Source: an uncultured Clostridia bacterium (GTDB lineage: Bacteria > Bacillota > Clostridia > Lachnospirales > CAG-274). Taken from it: a stretch of DNA of 58,619 bases. The position numbers and the translations under genes are program-made. Numbering within the stretch: the stretch's first letter is position 1; every line of letters starts with the position of its first letter. Positions 1 through 8,109 of this stretch are shown here, one piece after another. The stretch spans positions 1 through 58,619 of the forward strand of contig CATLIG010000009.1 in NCBI GenBank assembly GCA_949948985.1. Reading direction: 5' to 3'. The notes beneath the pieces were generated by a model. The model did no database searches. It was not told the DNA's origin and worked only from the letters and a program-made list of their open reading frames with translations.

Positions 1-38
1 TAACCGAAGGGTCGTAGGTTCGAATCCTACTCGGGGAG
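1..38 (+). tRNA. tRNA-Asn, 3' part only (probable)
   Basis: The window opens inside a tRNA. Visible parts are the 3' side of the anticodon arm, a 5-nt variable region, a T arm (GTAGG / CCTAC around TTCGAAT), the acceptor 3' strand TCGGGGA and a G at position 73. By standard numbering the first base is T36, so the codon begins with A. A G discriminator together with an A-starting codon fits Asn best, and Asn-Glu tRNA neighbours are common in Bacillota. The anticodon itself is outside the window, so the identity is an inference. No CCA is encoded. Confidence 0.65.
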
Positions 39-53
39 TTTACTCTTAATTAC

Positions 54-125
54 GGCTCGTTGGTCAAGCGGTTAAGACACGGCCCTTTCACGGCTGTAAC
101 AGGGGTTCGATTCCCCTACGAGTCA
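54..125 (+). tRNA. tRNA-Glu(TTC)
   Basis: This is a complete cloverleaf. The acceptor GGCTCGT pairs with ACGAGTC (one G-T pair), the anticodon loop reads CTTTCAC with anticodon TTC, and the T arm is GGGG-TTCGATT-CCCC. The discriminator is A and no CCA is encoded. It forms the first half of a Glu-Cys pair that recurs about 200 bases downstream with another Glu anticodon. Confidence 0.95.
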
Positions 126-129
126 CTGC

Positions 130-201
130 GGCGCTGTAGCCAAGTGGCTAAGGCATGGGACTGCAACTCCCTGATCCCCGGTTCAAATCCGGGCAGCGCC
201 T
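130..201 (+). tRNA. tRNA-Cys(GCA), copy 1
   Basis: The acceptor GGCGCTG pairs with CAGCGCC. The anticodon loop CTGCAAC carries GCA, and the discriminator is U73, the usual bacterial tRNA-Cys identity base. No CCA is encoded. Only 4 bases separate it from the preceding tRNA-Glu, so the two are surely co-transcribed. Confidence 0.95.
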
Positions 202-257
202 TGTACTTATAAAAAGGTGCTAAGTAATTACTGGTATTTGGTTTAGTTATATTTTAT

Positions 258-329
258 GGCCCGTTGGTCAAGCGGTTAAGACGTGGCCCTCTCACGGCTA
301 AAACAGGGGTTCGATTCCCCTACGGGTCA
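258..329 (+). tRNA. tRNA-Glu(CTC)
   Basis: The acceptor GGCCCGT pairs with ACGGGTC. The anticodon loop is CCTCTCAC with anticodon CTC, which reads GAG. The body is nearly identical to the TTC tRNA-Glu upstream except for acceptor, anticodon and a few anticodon-arm bases. No CCA is encoded. Confidence 0.95.
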
Positions 330-350
330 TTTTCATACTTTATTCCTTAC

Positions 351-422
351 GGCGTCGTAGCCAAGTGGCTAAGGCATGGGACTGCAACTCCCTGATCCCC
401 GGTTCAAATCCGGGCGACGCCT
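351..422 (+). tRNA. tRNA-Cys(GCA), copy 2
   Basis: The sequence is identical to copy 1 through the D, anticodon and T arms. It differs only in a compensated acceptor pair (GGCGTCG with CGACGCC). The discriminator is T and no CCA is encoded. It is the second half of the duplicated Glu-Cys unit. Confidence 0.95.
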
Positions 423-434
423 TCCTTGTTTTTA

Positions 435-461
435 ACTCCGGTTTTTTGCCGGGGTTTTTTT
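435..461 (+). terminator. Rho-independent terminator of the tRNA cluster
   Basis: A 7-bp stem ACTCCGG / CCGGGGT encloses a T-rich loop and is followed by a run of seven T, 13 bases after the last tRNA. Bases 462-739 contain only AT-rich sequence and one solitary repeat end (600-615). No gene with a ribosome binding site was seen there. Confidence 0.85.
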
Positions 462-599
462 ATGCGTATAATAGAATAATGAAAGTGTATTTCAATAATT
501 TTATAAAAATATGGAAAGCTCCGATGATGATTGAGAAGATTCAGAAAAAGAACGGATACAGACGAAAGTAATGAAAAAGAAGTTTATTTCGAGATTTTT

Positions 600-615
600 A
601 GTTGATTGACTATAT
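600..615 (+). repeat. Solitary end of the TATAGTCAATCAACTT repeat family
   Basis: AGTTGATTGACTATAT matches the right terminal inverted repeat of the MITE-like family found about ten times in the window. No opposite end is nearby, so this is a remnant. Confidence 0.6.
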
Positions 616-739
616 AACTGAAAATTAAAAATTTTTTAGAAAACGCTTATTAATAGAATTATTTTACTGTAATTGGCTTTTTTTATCATACTTTTTCCGA
701 AGCCTTTACGGAATTGATTAAAAAAATTTTTCTTATTTG

Positions 740-765
740 TGAACCTTTTCATAACAATTACGCTC
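740..765 (+). promoter_or_regulatory. Candidate ECF-type promoter for the sigma/anti-sigma pair
   Basis: TGAACC followed about 15 bases later by CGCTC resembles ECF promoters of the GAAC/CGTC type and lies 66 bases before the sigma gene. ECF sigma factors usually autoregulate. No good housekeeping -35/-10 pair was seen closer to the gene. The match is by eye only. Confidence 0.4.
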
Positions 766-830
766 TTATATACAAAGGTACCTTTTACAGGCTTTGAAAA
801 AAGCCAAGTTTTTTAAAACGGGGGGTTATT

Positions 831-1412
831 ATGAGTGAGGCTGACTTGATTATAAAAATGCAAAAAGGCGACTATTCCGCTTTTGAGGAGATTTTTCAAA
901 TATATAAGAATAAGGCTGTAGGTACGGCTTACCTTATTACGGGAAACAAATTTACAAGCGAGGATGTCGTACAAGAAGCTTTTATATTATGCTATACAAA
1001 AATTAAAAATCTGAAAAATCCCGAATTATTTAAACCATGGTTTTTTAAAATCGTCACAAGGCTTTCATGGAGATATTCAAACTACAATAAAAAAGTTACT
1101 CCCGTTGAAAATATTTTTGAACAGGCAGAATGTTGTTCTGATAACGCCGATACAAGTTCTTTAAAGATTTTTGAGAAAGAAGAATATGAGGAGCTTTACC
1201 GTTCGATTAATATGCTTGATGAAAAGTCAAGGACAACTATTATACTTTTTTATTTCAATGATTTTTCCGTGAAAGAAATTTCCAAAATTATGGGCTGTTT
1301 TCAAGGAACGGTAAAGTCCAGACTTTTTAATTCCAGACGAAAGCTTAGACGGTTTTTAAATGATTTTTCAAAGGAGAGTGGAAGTGATGAAATCCTCAGG
1401 TATATTCGATAA
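831..1412 (+). CDS. ECF-family RNA polymerase sigma factor
   Basis: This 193-residue protein has the two-domain plan of group 4 (ECF) sigma factors. A region 2 spans about residues 5-90, including the SEDVVQEAFILCYTKI stretch typical of region 2.2-2.3. A region 4 helix-turn-helix spans about 125-180 (SVKEISKIMGCFQGTVKSRL). There is no region 1.1 or 3. The start has GGGGGG seven bases upstream of ATG. The stop codon lies inside the downstream reading frame, and the next gene's probable start at 1387 overlaps this one by 26 bases, which indicates translational coupling. By family analogy it directs core polymerase to an envelope or stress regulon; the actual signal is unknown. Confidence 0.92.
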   Translation: MSEADLIIKMQKGDYSAFEEIFQIYKNKAVGTAYLITGNKFTSEDVVQEAFILCYTKIKNLKNPELFKPWFFKIVTRLSWRYSNYNKKVTPVENIFEQAECCSDNADTSSLKIFEKEEYEELYRSINMLDEKSRTTIILFYFNDFSVKEISKIMGCFQGTVKSRLFNSRRKLRRFLNDFSKESGSDEILRYIR

Positions 1413-2295
1413 TGATTTTGATGATAAAATTAAAAGAACTTTTGATTATGTAACGAAAGACATAGATGTTTCAGATGATATGCTGTCAAATATTAAAAAC
1501 AAAGTGAATGGAGGAAATGTTATGAAATTAAAATCCAAGAAAATGTACATCGCAATCGCCGCTGTCGCTTTAAGTATTACTGCCGCTACTGGAATTGTAG
1601 CGTCAGGCGGGGTTAAATTCTGGCACGGAAGCAGTTCAAATCTTACGGCTAAAAGTGATTTTCCTGATAAAGACACTATAAAAAAAGAATTTGATTACAG
1701 CTTTAAATATGTAGAGGAATTTGACAACGGCTTTAAATTTGATAGTTATAATTATTCAGACTCAATGGGTACGGACGAAGCCGGAAACGTGCTTGTAAGA
1801 AGCAAAGACGCTAAATTTGACTATGTGAAAAATAAAGGCGAAAAATCAGAGCAAAAACTTTATTTCAATGCTGATAAAATGACAGAGGATTTATTTTCCA
1901 GAAAAAACTATGATAAAGCTGTAAATTACAAAAATGTGGAGATATACTATTCCGACTATGTTTACAAATGTTTCCCGCCTGATATTGAGGAAAAAGAGGT
2001 AAGCGCTGAGGATAAGGCTGAAGCTGAAAAGCTTATGGCGGAAGTGAGAAAACAAAATCCTGATGCCGAGGACATTACAAAAGTTTACGCTTATCTTACA
2101 AAAGAGGATATTGAGGCATACAAACAAAACAAGTTTATGTGCGCTTATGGAAGTTCCGAAATAGAAACGCAGATTAATCAAAGTGTTTCATGGTACGAAA
2201 ATGGGGTGGAATACGGTTTACTGTCAATGGACCAAGACTGGATTGACCCTGATGAATTTATTAATATGGCTAAACAGGTAATTGACGCTGAGTAA
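1387..2295 (+). CDS. Membrane-anchored anti-sigma factor (inferred)
   Basis: From the ATG at 1387 the protein has 302 residues (GTG at 1384 is possible; AAGGAG lies at 1371-1376). It has an acidic cytosolic N-terminus of about 45 residues, one transmembrane helix at about 50-70 (YIAIAAVALSITAATGIVAS), and an exported tail of about 230 residues rich in Lys, Asp and Glu. That topology, with a short cytosolic segment and overlap with an ECF sigma gene, is the classic anti-sigma arrangement. I do not recognise a named sensor domain in the outer part, and no ZAS zinc motif was seen. The role in holding the sigma factor inactive is inferred from context. Confidence 0.75.
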   Translation: MKSSGIFDNDFDDKIKRTFDYVTKDIDVSDDMLSNIKNKVNGGNVMKLKSKKMYIAIAAVALSITAATGIVASGGVKFWHGSSSNLTAKSDFPDKDTIKKEFDYSFKYVEEFDNGFKFDSYNYSDSMGTDEAGNVLVRSKDAKFDYVKNKGEKSEQKLYFNADKMTEDLFSRKNYDKAVNYKNVEIYYSDYVYKCFPPDIEEKEVSAEDKAEAEKLMAEVRKQNPDAEDITKVYAYLTKEDIEAYKQNKFMCAYGSSEIETQINQSVSWYENGVEYGLLSMDQDWIDPDEFINMAKQVIDAE

Positions 2296-2327
2296 TATAG
2301 AATATACGGCAATATTTGACCCACATA

Positions 2328-2373
2328 AAAAAACCTGTTCGGCAGCCTAAAAGGTCTGCCGAACAGGTTTTTT
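2328..2373 (+). terminator. Terminator of the sigma/anti-sigma operon
   Basis: A perfect long stem (AACCTGTTCGGCAG with CTGCCGAACAGGTT) is preceded by A and followed by TTTTTT. Its outer arms ACCTGTTCGG / CCGAACAGGT equal the ends of the AGACCTGTT repeat at 41320-41402, so it may be a compact member of that family. Bases 2374-2650 hold no other feature I can support. Confidence 0.85.
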
Positions 2374-2650
2374 ATTTAGAAGAAAAATTTAAAAGTTTTG
2401 GGATTTCCCATAGCATGGTACTTTTTCTGACAATGTTTTTATATTTTCTGAAAGGTTTTTCCTTGATTAAGAAATGTGGATATGTTATACTTATTGTAAA
2501 GGTTTGTTATTTAATTACCAAATGTCTTTACGGCAGACGGGAAGTTTGTTATAGAAGTTGCTGTGGTTTTGCTGAAATATGAAATAAGGTTTATAATGTG
2601 TTTGATATAATAAATTTTAATAAAATATGTTAAGTAAGGAGATTGAAAAA

Positions 2651-4144
2651 ATGAATTATGTTCTTGGTATTGATTTAGGTACAAGCGGAGTAAAATGTAT
2701 TCTTGTTTCTGAAGAGGGAAATATTTTGGGTTCCGCATCAAAAAGCTACAAACCTGATTTTGGTAAAAACGGATTTGTGGAACAAGACCCGTCTGTTTGG
2801 TGGAACGGCACAAAAGAGGCAATTAAAAGTATAGTAGCTTTATATCCTGAAACTAAAGGAAAAATTAAAGCTTTAAGCTGTTCTGGTCAGATGCACAGTT
2901 CTGTTTTTCTTGACAAAGACGGAAATGTCATAAGAAAGGCTATTTTATGGAACGATACAAGAACAACTCCACAAATAAAAGAAATTTATGAAAAAGCGAA
3001 CGGTCTTGATAATGTCCTTTCTATGGTTTATAATAAGGCTCTTGAGGGATTTACATTGCCAAAAATTCTTTGGCTTCGTGAAAATGAGCCTGATAATTTC
3101 AGCAGGGTATCAAAAGTAATTATGCCGAAAGATTACATAAATTATATGCTTACGGGAAATATAAAAACAGAAGTTTCCGACGCCGCGGGTACTCTTTTAT
3201 TTGATGTGAAAAACTCATGCTGGTCAAATGAAATGCTTGATAAAATGAATTTGAGCGGAGATATTTTACCAGAAGTTTTACAATCAACAGGTGTTGTAGG
3301 AGAGGTTTCAGATGAATTATGCGATGAACTTGGATTTGCCGAAGGCTCTAAGGTTATTGCCGGAGGGGCGGATAATAGCTGTGCCGCTGTAGGAAACGGC
3401 GTTATATCAAAAGGACAGGCTGTTTTAAGTGTAGGTACAAGCGGTACTGCTGTTGGATATCTTGACAGTATTAATAATAAAGTAACAGGTGACGTTCATC
3501 TTTTTAATTATTCTATGCCTGACAGTCTTTATGCTATGGGTTGTATGCTTTGTGCCGGAGAGGCCCTTAACTGGCTTAAAAGAACTTTCTTTGATGATGT
3601 GTCTTTTGACGAACTTAATGCTTTGGCTGACAAAACTCCCGCGGGAAGCAACGGTATTATTTTCCTACCGTATCTCTTTGGTGAAAGATGCCCCTATTCA
3701 GACCCTAATGCCAGAGGTGTATTCTTCGGTATTTCAGGAGCTTCAGGAAAAGGAGAAATGATTAGAGCAGTTATGGAAGGTGTGGCTTTTGGTCTTAAAG
3801 ATTTGTTTTCGCTTGTTACGGATTTTGTGGACGTAAACGAACTGTATATTACAGGCGGAGGAGCTAAAAGCAAAGTATGGGGTCAGATTATAGCGGACAT
3901 TGTAAACAGAGAGTTAAACGTTCTTAATATAGAGGAAGGTCCGTCTTTCGGAGCGGCTCTTATCGCCCTTGTAGGTTCGGGAATTTGTCCTGATTTTGAA
4001 ACGGCTAAAAGCAAATCAGTTAAAATTATTAAAACTATTAAACCAAGTCAAAATGCTGAAAAATATGAAAAAATTCACAAGCTTTACACAGAGCTTTACA
4101 AAACAAACGCTGAAATGTTTAAAAAGATTCAGGAAATATTTTAA
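2651..4144 (+). CDS. xylB: Xylulokinase (FGGY carbohydrate kinase)
   Basis: This 497-residue kinase phosphorylates D-xylulose to xylulose 5-phosphate, feeding the pentose phosphate pathway. The N-terminal phosphate-binding loop GIDLGTSGVK is at about residues 6-15. The GQMHSSVF motif near residue 80 is the xylulokinase signature. The second ATPase half contains GGADNSCAAVGNG, LSVGTSGT and ITGGGAKSKVWGQIIAD. The length equals the family norm. The start is taken at ATG 2651 because AAGGAG lies ten bases upstream; an in-frame ATG at 2627 lacks such a site. No xylose isomerase or transporter lies beside it, so the gene stands alone here. Confidence 0.93.
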   Translation: MNYVLGIDLGTSGVKCILVSEEGNILGSASKSYKPDFGKNGFVEQDPSVWWNGTKEAIKSIVALYPETKGKIKALSCSGQMHSSVFLDKDGNVIRKAILWNDTRTTPQIKEIYEKANGLDNVLSMVYNKALEGFTLPKILWLRENEPDNFSRVSKVIMPKDYINYMLTGNIKTEVSDAAGTLLFDVKNSCWSNEMLDKMNLSGDILPEVLQSTGVVGEVSDELCDELGFAEGSKVIAGGADNSCAAVGNGVISKGQAVLSVGTSGTAVGYLDSINNKVTGDVHLFNYSMPDSLYAMGCMLCAGEALNWLKRTFFDDVSFDELNALADKTPAGSNGIIFLPYLFGERCPYSDPNARGVFFGISGASGKGEMIRAVMEGVAFGLKDLFSLVTDFVDVNELYITGGGAKSKVWGQIIADIVNRELNVLNIEEGPSFGAALIALVGSGICPDFETAKSKSVKIIKTIKPSQNAEKYEKIHKLYTELYKTNAEMFKKIQEIF

Positions 4145-4224
4145 ATATGAAATTTTCTATATAGCGGAATAAATAAAAGAATTGATAGATGATATTTGAT
4201 AAAATCCAGTATATCAAGGAATTA

Positions 4225-4264
4225 TTTTATTGTTTCGTATTAAAAATTTTGTGAATTGCTGTAA
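4225..4264 (+). repeat. Dispersed repeat, TTTTATTGTTT...AATTGCTGTAA type
   Basis: This block of about 40 bases matches sequences at 11372-11411, 14424-14464 (reverse) and 28904-28947 (reverse). It ends in GAATTGCTGTAA. It lies about 107 bases upstream of the DctP-like gene. Confidence 0.6.
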
Positions 4265-4370
4265 AAAAATCAGGAAACAATAGAACCTGTTATATAAGTT
4301 TTATTAAAGTTTATTTGTCTTTTCTTTTGTTGTTTTGATATAAATAGCTATGGTGTTGGAGGTTTTATAA

Positions 4371-5366
4371 TTGAAAAAATATATTTATATAATTCTTATG
4401 GGCGTATTATGTTCGGTTTTTATGTGCGGTTGTGACAGCGATGAAAAAGAAACCAGAGTACTGCGTCTTGCGGAAACCTACGGCGAAGACCATATTATAA
4501 CAAAGGCTGATTATGAGTTTGCCAAGCTAGTTGAGGAAAAAAGTAATGGCACAATAATTGTTGAGGTACATCCAAACAGTGAGTATGGTGACGATAAAGA
4601 GGTTTTTAAAAGCGTACTTGATGGAAGTATTGATTTTGCCAGTGTTAATATGTCTGTCTGCGGAAGTGATTACGAGGCTACAAAAAGCATAGAACTGCCG
4701 TTTTTATTTAATGACAGCGGACATATGTGGAGAGCTGTGCAGCAGGCTGTAGGCCCTAAGCTTGATTTGGAAATGTCTACAAAAGGCGGAAAAATCTTAG
4801 CGTATATGAATCAGGGCGCCAGAAATTTATATACAACAAAGCCTGTTTCAGGTATTGAGGATTTGGAAAACCTGAAAATAAGATGTTTTACTCCATCAAG
4901 TATTTCAGACGATTATATTTCATTAATTGGCGCTAAATATACTGAGATTGATTATAACGAGGTTGAAAACGCTCTTCAAAATAATACTATTGACGGCGCT
5001 GAGGATACTTTGGGAGGGTATTATGAATCAGGACATTATAAATTTGCACCTAATCTTTTTAAAATTCAATTCAGATACATTCCTAATATGCTTGTTGTGA
5101 ACAAGGAATTTTATGACGGACTTACTCAGAAAGAACAGGATATAATCTCTTCCGCTGCTTCAGAGGCAAGCCTTCGTCAAAGAGAAAATTTTGAGAGTTA
5201 CGAAAAAGAAATTGAGGAAAAGCTTAAAGCGGAGGGCTGTAAAATAACAGAGCCTGACGAGGGCGTGATGAATTATCTTAAAGACGAGGCGGAATGGGTT
5301 TACAAACAGATTCCAAGAGAAGACGTTGAGGTGACTTTACTTGAACAGGTAAGGGCTATGCAATAG
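4371..5366 (+). CDS. TRAP transporter solute-binding lipoprotein (DctP family)
   Basis: This 331-residue extracytoplasmic receptor starts with TTG preceded by TTGGAGG. A signal peptide ends in a lipobox (VFMCGC), so the protein is a lipid-anchored binding protein, as expected in a monoderm. The DctP fold is recognisable: LRLAETYGEDHIITKADYEF, then FKSVLDGSIDFASVNMS, then the ligand-binding region GARNLYTTKPVSGIEDL (with the conserved Arg), and the DctP-like PNMLVVNKEFYDGLT. Substrates in the family are organic acids or sugar acids; which one cannot be told here. The DctQ and DctM membrane subunits normally encoded alongside are absent on both sides, so it is an orphan receptor. Confidence 0.88.
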   Translation: MKKYIYIILMGVLCSVFMCGCDSDEKETRVLRLAETYGEDHIITKADYEFAKLVEEKSNGTIIVEVHPNSEYGDDKEVFKSVLDGSIDFASVNMSVCGSDYEATKSIELPFLFNDSGHMWRAVQQAVGPKLDLEMSTKGGKILAYMNQGARNLYTTKPVSGIEDLENLKIRCFTPSSISDDYISLIGAKYTEIDYNEVENALQNNTIDGAEDTLGGYYESGHYKFAPNLFKIQFRYIPNMLVVNKEFYDGLTQKEQDIISSAASEASLRQRENFESYEKEIEEKLKAEGCKITEPDEGVMNYLKDEAEWVYKQIPREDVEVTLLEQVRAMQ

Positions 5367-5377
5367 TAAAAAAGGCT

Positions 5378-5418
5378 GATTTAAAAGGTTTTTAAAACCT
5401 TTTAAATCATTTTTTTTT
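5378..5418 (+). terminator. Terminator after the DctP-like gene
   Basis: GATTTAAAAGG pairs with CCTTTTAAATC around a T/A loop and is followed by eight T. Confidence 0.85.
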
Positions 5419-5486
5419 AAAGCAGTAAAAAATATTTTAGCAAAAAAATCCCAAAAGTGTATTTGACTATAATATAAACTTGTATA

Positions 5487-5515
5487 TTGATTATACATAA
5501 AGTTTCTGTTATAAT
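5487..5515 (+). promoter_or_regulatory. Promoter for the 5552 stalk-domain gene
   Basis: TTGATT and TATAAT are separated by 17 bases, with an extended TGT just before the -10. The ribosome binding site follows about 24 bases later. Confidence 0.65.
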
Positions 5516-5551
5516 AATTACAGTAAAAAAATATTTTTGGGAGGAATGACA

Positions 5552-6493
5552 ATGAAATTAAAAAAACTTTTAGCTTTGGCTGTTTGTCTGACAGGAACTT
5601 TTTTGCTTTCTTCTTCTGTTTTAGCTTCTGATATTACTGTAAAAGTAAACGGCAGTGATATTATATTTGAAGACCAAGAGCCTGAAATTGTGGATGGAAG
5701 AACACTTGTTCCTTTAAGAGGCGTGTTTGACTCAATGGGTTTTGATGTGGAATGGGACGAAACCGCAAGAAGCGCTAAAATATCAAACAGTATTAAAGAC
5801 ATTACAATGACGGAAAATATAAAAAGAGTTATTTCAAACACAAAAACAATAGATATAGATGTTGCTCCTCAGATTATAGGCGGACGTCTTATGATTCCTC
5901 TGCGTGCCGTAGCCGAAAGTATTGATGCCAGCGTTGAATGGGACGGAACGACAAGAACAGTTTCTATAATTTATGTAAAAGCTGACGGTGTTGACGAGTC
6001 GGTAAACAATATTGGTATGGACGAACAGCAATATATGAAAACAATTATTTCCCTTAAAGAGGAAATGAGGGAAATAACAGATTTTATGCCTGACGCGGTT
6101 TTGTCATATGCTGCCGGAATGGGCAATTTTAATGAGATTTCAGAAACATCTGTGCCAAAGGTTGAGGAAGAACAATTCGAAGCTTTAGAAGCGGTTCTTG
6201 ATAAATTTGATGAGATTGAACCTGTTGAGGGATTGCGTTCGGCTGACGAAAATCTCAAAGAATATGTTAAGCTTATAAGAGAGCTTATAAAATATTCAAA
6301 AGATAATAATCCAAAAAATGTTATTGATAGAAGTAATTCTTCATTTATGGAATATCTTGAGGTTGCCAAAATGAATATTGAGGAATTAAATTCCGATTTT
6401 GGAAATAATCTTATAGAATACTTTATGGAAAATAAGGTTTTATGGGAAGACATTTACGGAGAGGGTTTGATACTCAATTTCCTTCTTTACTAG
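5552..6493 (+). CDS. Secreted stalk-domain (copper amine oxidase N-terminal-like) protein
   Basis: This 313-residue protein starts at ATG 5552 with GGGAGG upstream. A signal peptide (KKLLALAVCLTGTFLLSSSVLA) is followed by a stalk domain at about residues 25-140. That domain shows the repeated signature DGRTLVPLRGVFDSMGFDVEWDE and later GGRLMIPLRAVAESIDASVEWDG. Such domains are structural cell-surface modules named after amine oxidase; no oxidase domain or copper site is present. The remaining 170 residues are predicted helical and acidic, and I do not recognise a domain there. Two other proteins in the window share the stalk module (30647-32245 and 46211-47242). It is a single-gene transcription unit with its own promoter and terminator. 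Confidence 0.85.
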   Translation: MKLKKLLALAVCLTGTFLLSSSVLASDITVKVNGSDIIFEDQEPEIVDGRTLVPLRGVFDSMGFDVEWDETARSAKISNSIKDITMTENIKRVISNTKTIDIDVAPQIIGGRLMIPLRAVAESIDASVEWDGTTRTVSIIYVKADGVDESVNNIGMDEQQYMKTIISLKEEMREITDFMPDAVLSYAAGMGNFNEISETSVPKVEEEQFEALEAVLDKFDEIEPVEGLRSADENLKEYVKLIRELIKYSKDNNPKNVIDRSNSSFMEYLEVAKMNIEELNSDFGNNLIEYFMENKVLWEDIYGEGLILNFLLY

Positions 6494-6517
6494 ATTTTAA
6501 AAATATCTGTCAGGTAC

Positions 6518-6563
6518 TAAAACACGGTTATAAGCTAAGAACTTTGACCGTGTTTTAGTTTAT
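6518..6563 (+). terminator. Terminator after the stalk-domain gene
   Basis: AAAACACGGT pairs with ACCGTGTTTT around an 18-base loop; a T-rich tail follows. Confidence 0.75.
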
Positions 6564-6612
6564 TATTATAAGTCCGCAATTATTGTCGTTAAATCTAAGG
6601 AGGTTTTTTATT

Positions 6613-7995
6613 GTGGAAAAATTGAGAAAACTTCTTGCGAAAACAAGAAATCAGGATTTGATACTACAGGGCAGTCTTGTTAAAGCTATACTTTTTTTGG
6701 CAATTCCTATAGTTATAAATAACTTTATACAGTCTATGTATAATCTTACGGATTCATACTGGCTTGGTCTTTTAGGGTCGGAGCATCAGGCGGCAATAAC
6801 TCTTGTATCACCTGTTCAGGCGGTTATTATATCTTTTGGTATGGGAATAACAGTCGCCGGAGCGGTCCTTATTTCTCAATATGTGGGTGCGGGAGATGAA
6901 AAAAACGGAAAGCAAATGACTACTCAGATTTTTGTATGCGCTATGATTTTTTCTATAGTATGTGCCGCTATTTGTTTTTTTATGACCCCTACGATACTTA
7001 AATGGCTTGGGGCAAAAGGAAACGTATATGATTACAGTGTATCTTATCTTCAAATAGTTGTGCTTGATATGCCTTTTTTATTTCTTGTAAATATATTTAC
7101 TTCTGTAAATCAAGCGCGGGGTGATACAGTAACACCTATGCTTTTAAATCTTTCAGGCGTTATTTTAAATATGTTTTTAGACCCTCTCTTTTTAAAATTT
7201 TTTGGCTGGGGCGCTGCTGGAGCCGCTTTAGCTACTTTATTTGCAAAAATTCCTTGTGCCATAGCGGCATATATATTTTTACGTAACAGAAACAACCCTT
7301 TCCGAATATCGTTTAAGGGTTTTAAATTTGATAAAAACAAGCTTAAAAGTATTGTTAAAATTGGTCTTCCGATGGCTATCGGTCAAAGCACAATGCAGTT
7401 TGGTTTTTTACTTATGAGCAAAAATGTTCTTGAATACGGAGATTTAGCTGTTGCGGCATATGGTATAGGAAACAGAATAAACGGTATTATTTCTATGCCG
7501 TCTAATGCGGCAGGGTCTGCCGTCGCAACAATAGTTGGACAGAATATTGGAGCTGGCAGGGCGGACAGAGCTGAAAACGCTTATAAAATCGCTAGAAGAA
7601 TTATTGTTATATTTCTTTTTTGCGGAGGTATGATTTTATCATTTTATCCTATATCGACTTCTATTGTTAAAATTTTTTCCAAAGACGGTCAGGTTATTAC
7701 ATGGGCGGCGGATTTTCTCTCCATTATGGCATTTTGCTGTTTTACAAACGGTATTCATGACACGACAAAAGGTCTTTTTCAAGGTTCAGGTCATACTCTT
7801 ATACTTATGGTTATTGATATGGCAAGACTATGGATATTCCGTTTCGCCACAATTTATATAGGTCGTGAATGGTTTGGTATGGACGTTGAATGTATATGGT
7901 ATTCAGTTGTTGTAAGTAACGCTATATCAGCTTTTATTTTATGGGTTTTATATAAATTTAAAGTATGGAAGAAAAATTCTGTTAAAATTGTATGA
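6613..7995 (+). CDS. MATE family efflux transporter
   Basis: This integral membrane exporter of 460 residues has about twelve hydrophobic segments in two homologous halves. It includes the MATE-typical start IPIVINNFIQSMYNLTDSYWLG, and NLSGVILNMFLDPLFLKFFGWGAAGAALATL at the end of the first half. MATE proteins expel cationic drugs or metabolites using Na+ or H+ gradients; the substrate cannot be predicted. GTG 6613 is chosen as the start because AAGGAGG ends ten bases upstream. An upstream in-frame TTG at 6583 has no ribosome binding site. The gene is monocistronic by context. Confidence 0.93.
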   Translation: MEKLRKLLAKTRNQDLILQGSLVKAILFLAIPIVINNFIQSMYNLTDSYWLGLLGSEHQAAITLVSPVQAVIISFGMGITVAGAVLISQYVGAGDEKNGKQMTTQIFVCAMIFSIVCAAICFFMTPTILKWLGAKGNVYDYSVSYLQIVVLDMPFLFLVNIFTSVNQARGDTVTPMLLNLSGVILNMFLDPLFLKFFGWGAAGAALATLFAKIPCAIAAYIFLRNRNNPFRISFKGFKFDKNKLKSIVKIGLPMAIGQSTMQFGFLLMSKNVLEYGDLAVAAYGIGNRINGIISMPSNAAGSAVATIVGQNIGAGRADRAENAYKIARRIIVIFLFCGGMILSFYPISTSIVKIFSKDGQVITWAADFLSIMAFCCFTNGIHDTTKGLFQGSGHTLILMVIDMARLWIFRFATIYIGREWFGMDVECIWYSVVVSNAISAFILWVLYKFKVWKKNSVKIV

Positions 7996-8015
7996 CGTAA
8001 GGGCTAAAATAAATA

Positions 8016-8043
8016 TTGAAAAATTTTTTATGTGTGGTATAAT
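8016..8043 (+). promoter_or_regulatory. Promoter for serS
   Basis: TTGAAA and TATAAT are separated by 16 bases. The extended -10 reads TGTGGTATAAT, the same motif as at 29375-29385. Only about 60 bases of leader follow, too short for a T-box riboswitch. Confidence 0.75.
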
Positions 8044-8109
8044 AAAAAATAACAAAAATTTGAATAACGGGAGACAAAGAAGAGTTTCCTTTAAATGGGA
8101 GGATTTTAA

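Noticed and set aside
365-571. Open frame of 68 codons overlapping the second tRNA-Cys and its terminator
   Set aside because: It begins inside a tRNA gene, runs through the terminator and has no ribosome binding site.
2316-2582. Open frame downstream of the anti-sigma gene
   Set aside because: Its start lies in the terminator hairpin; no ribosome binding site and no recognisable protein.
5552-6493. Copper amine oxidase enzyme
   Set aside because: Only the N-terminal stalk module is present; the catalytic domain and its topaquinone Tyr and His ligands are missing.
8044-8109. T-box riboswitch before serS
   Set aside because: Fewer than 70 bases separate promoter and gene; no specifier loop, T-box motif or terminator.
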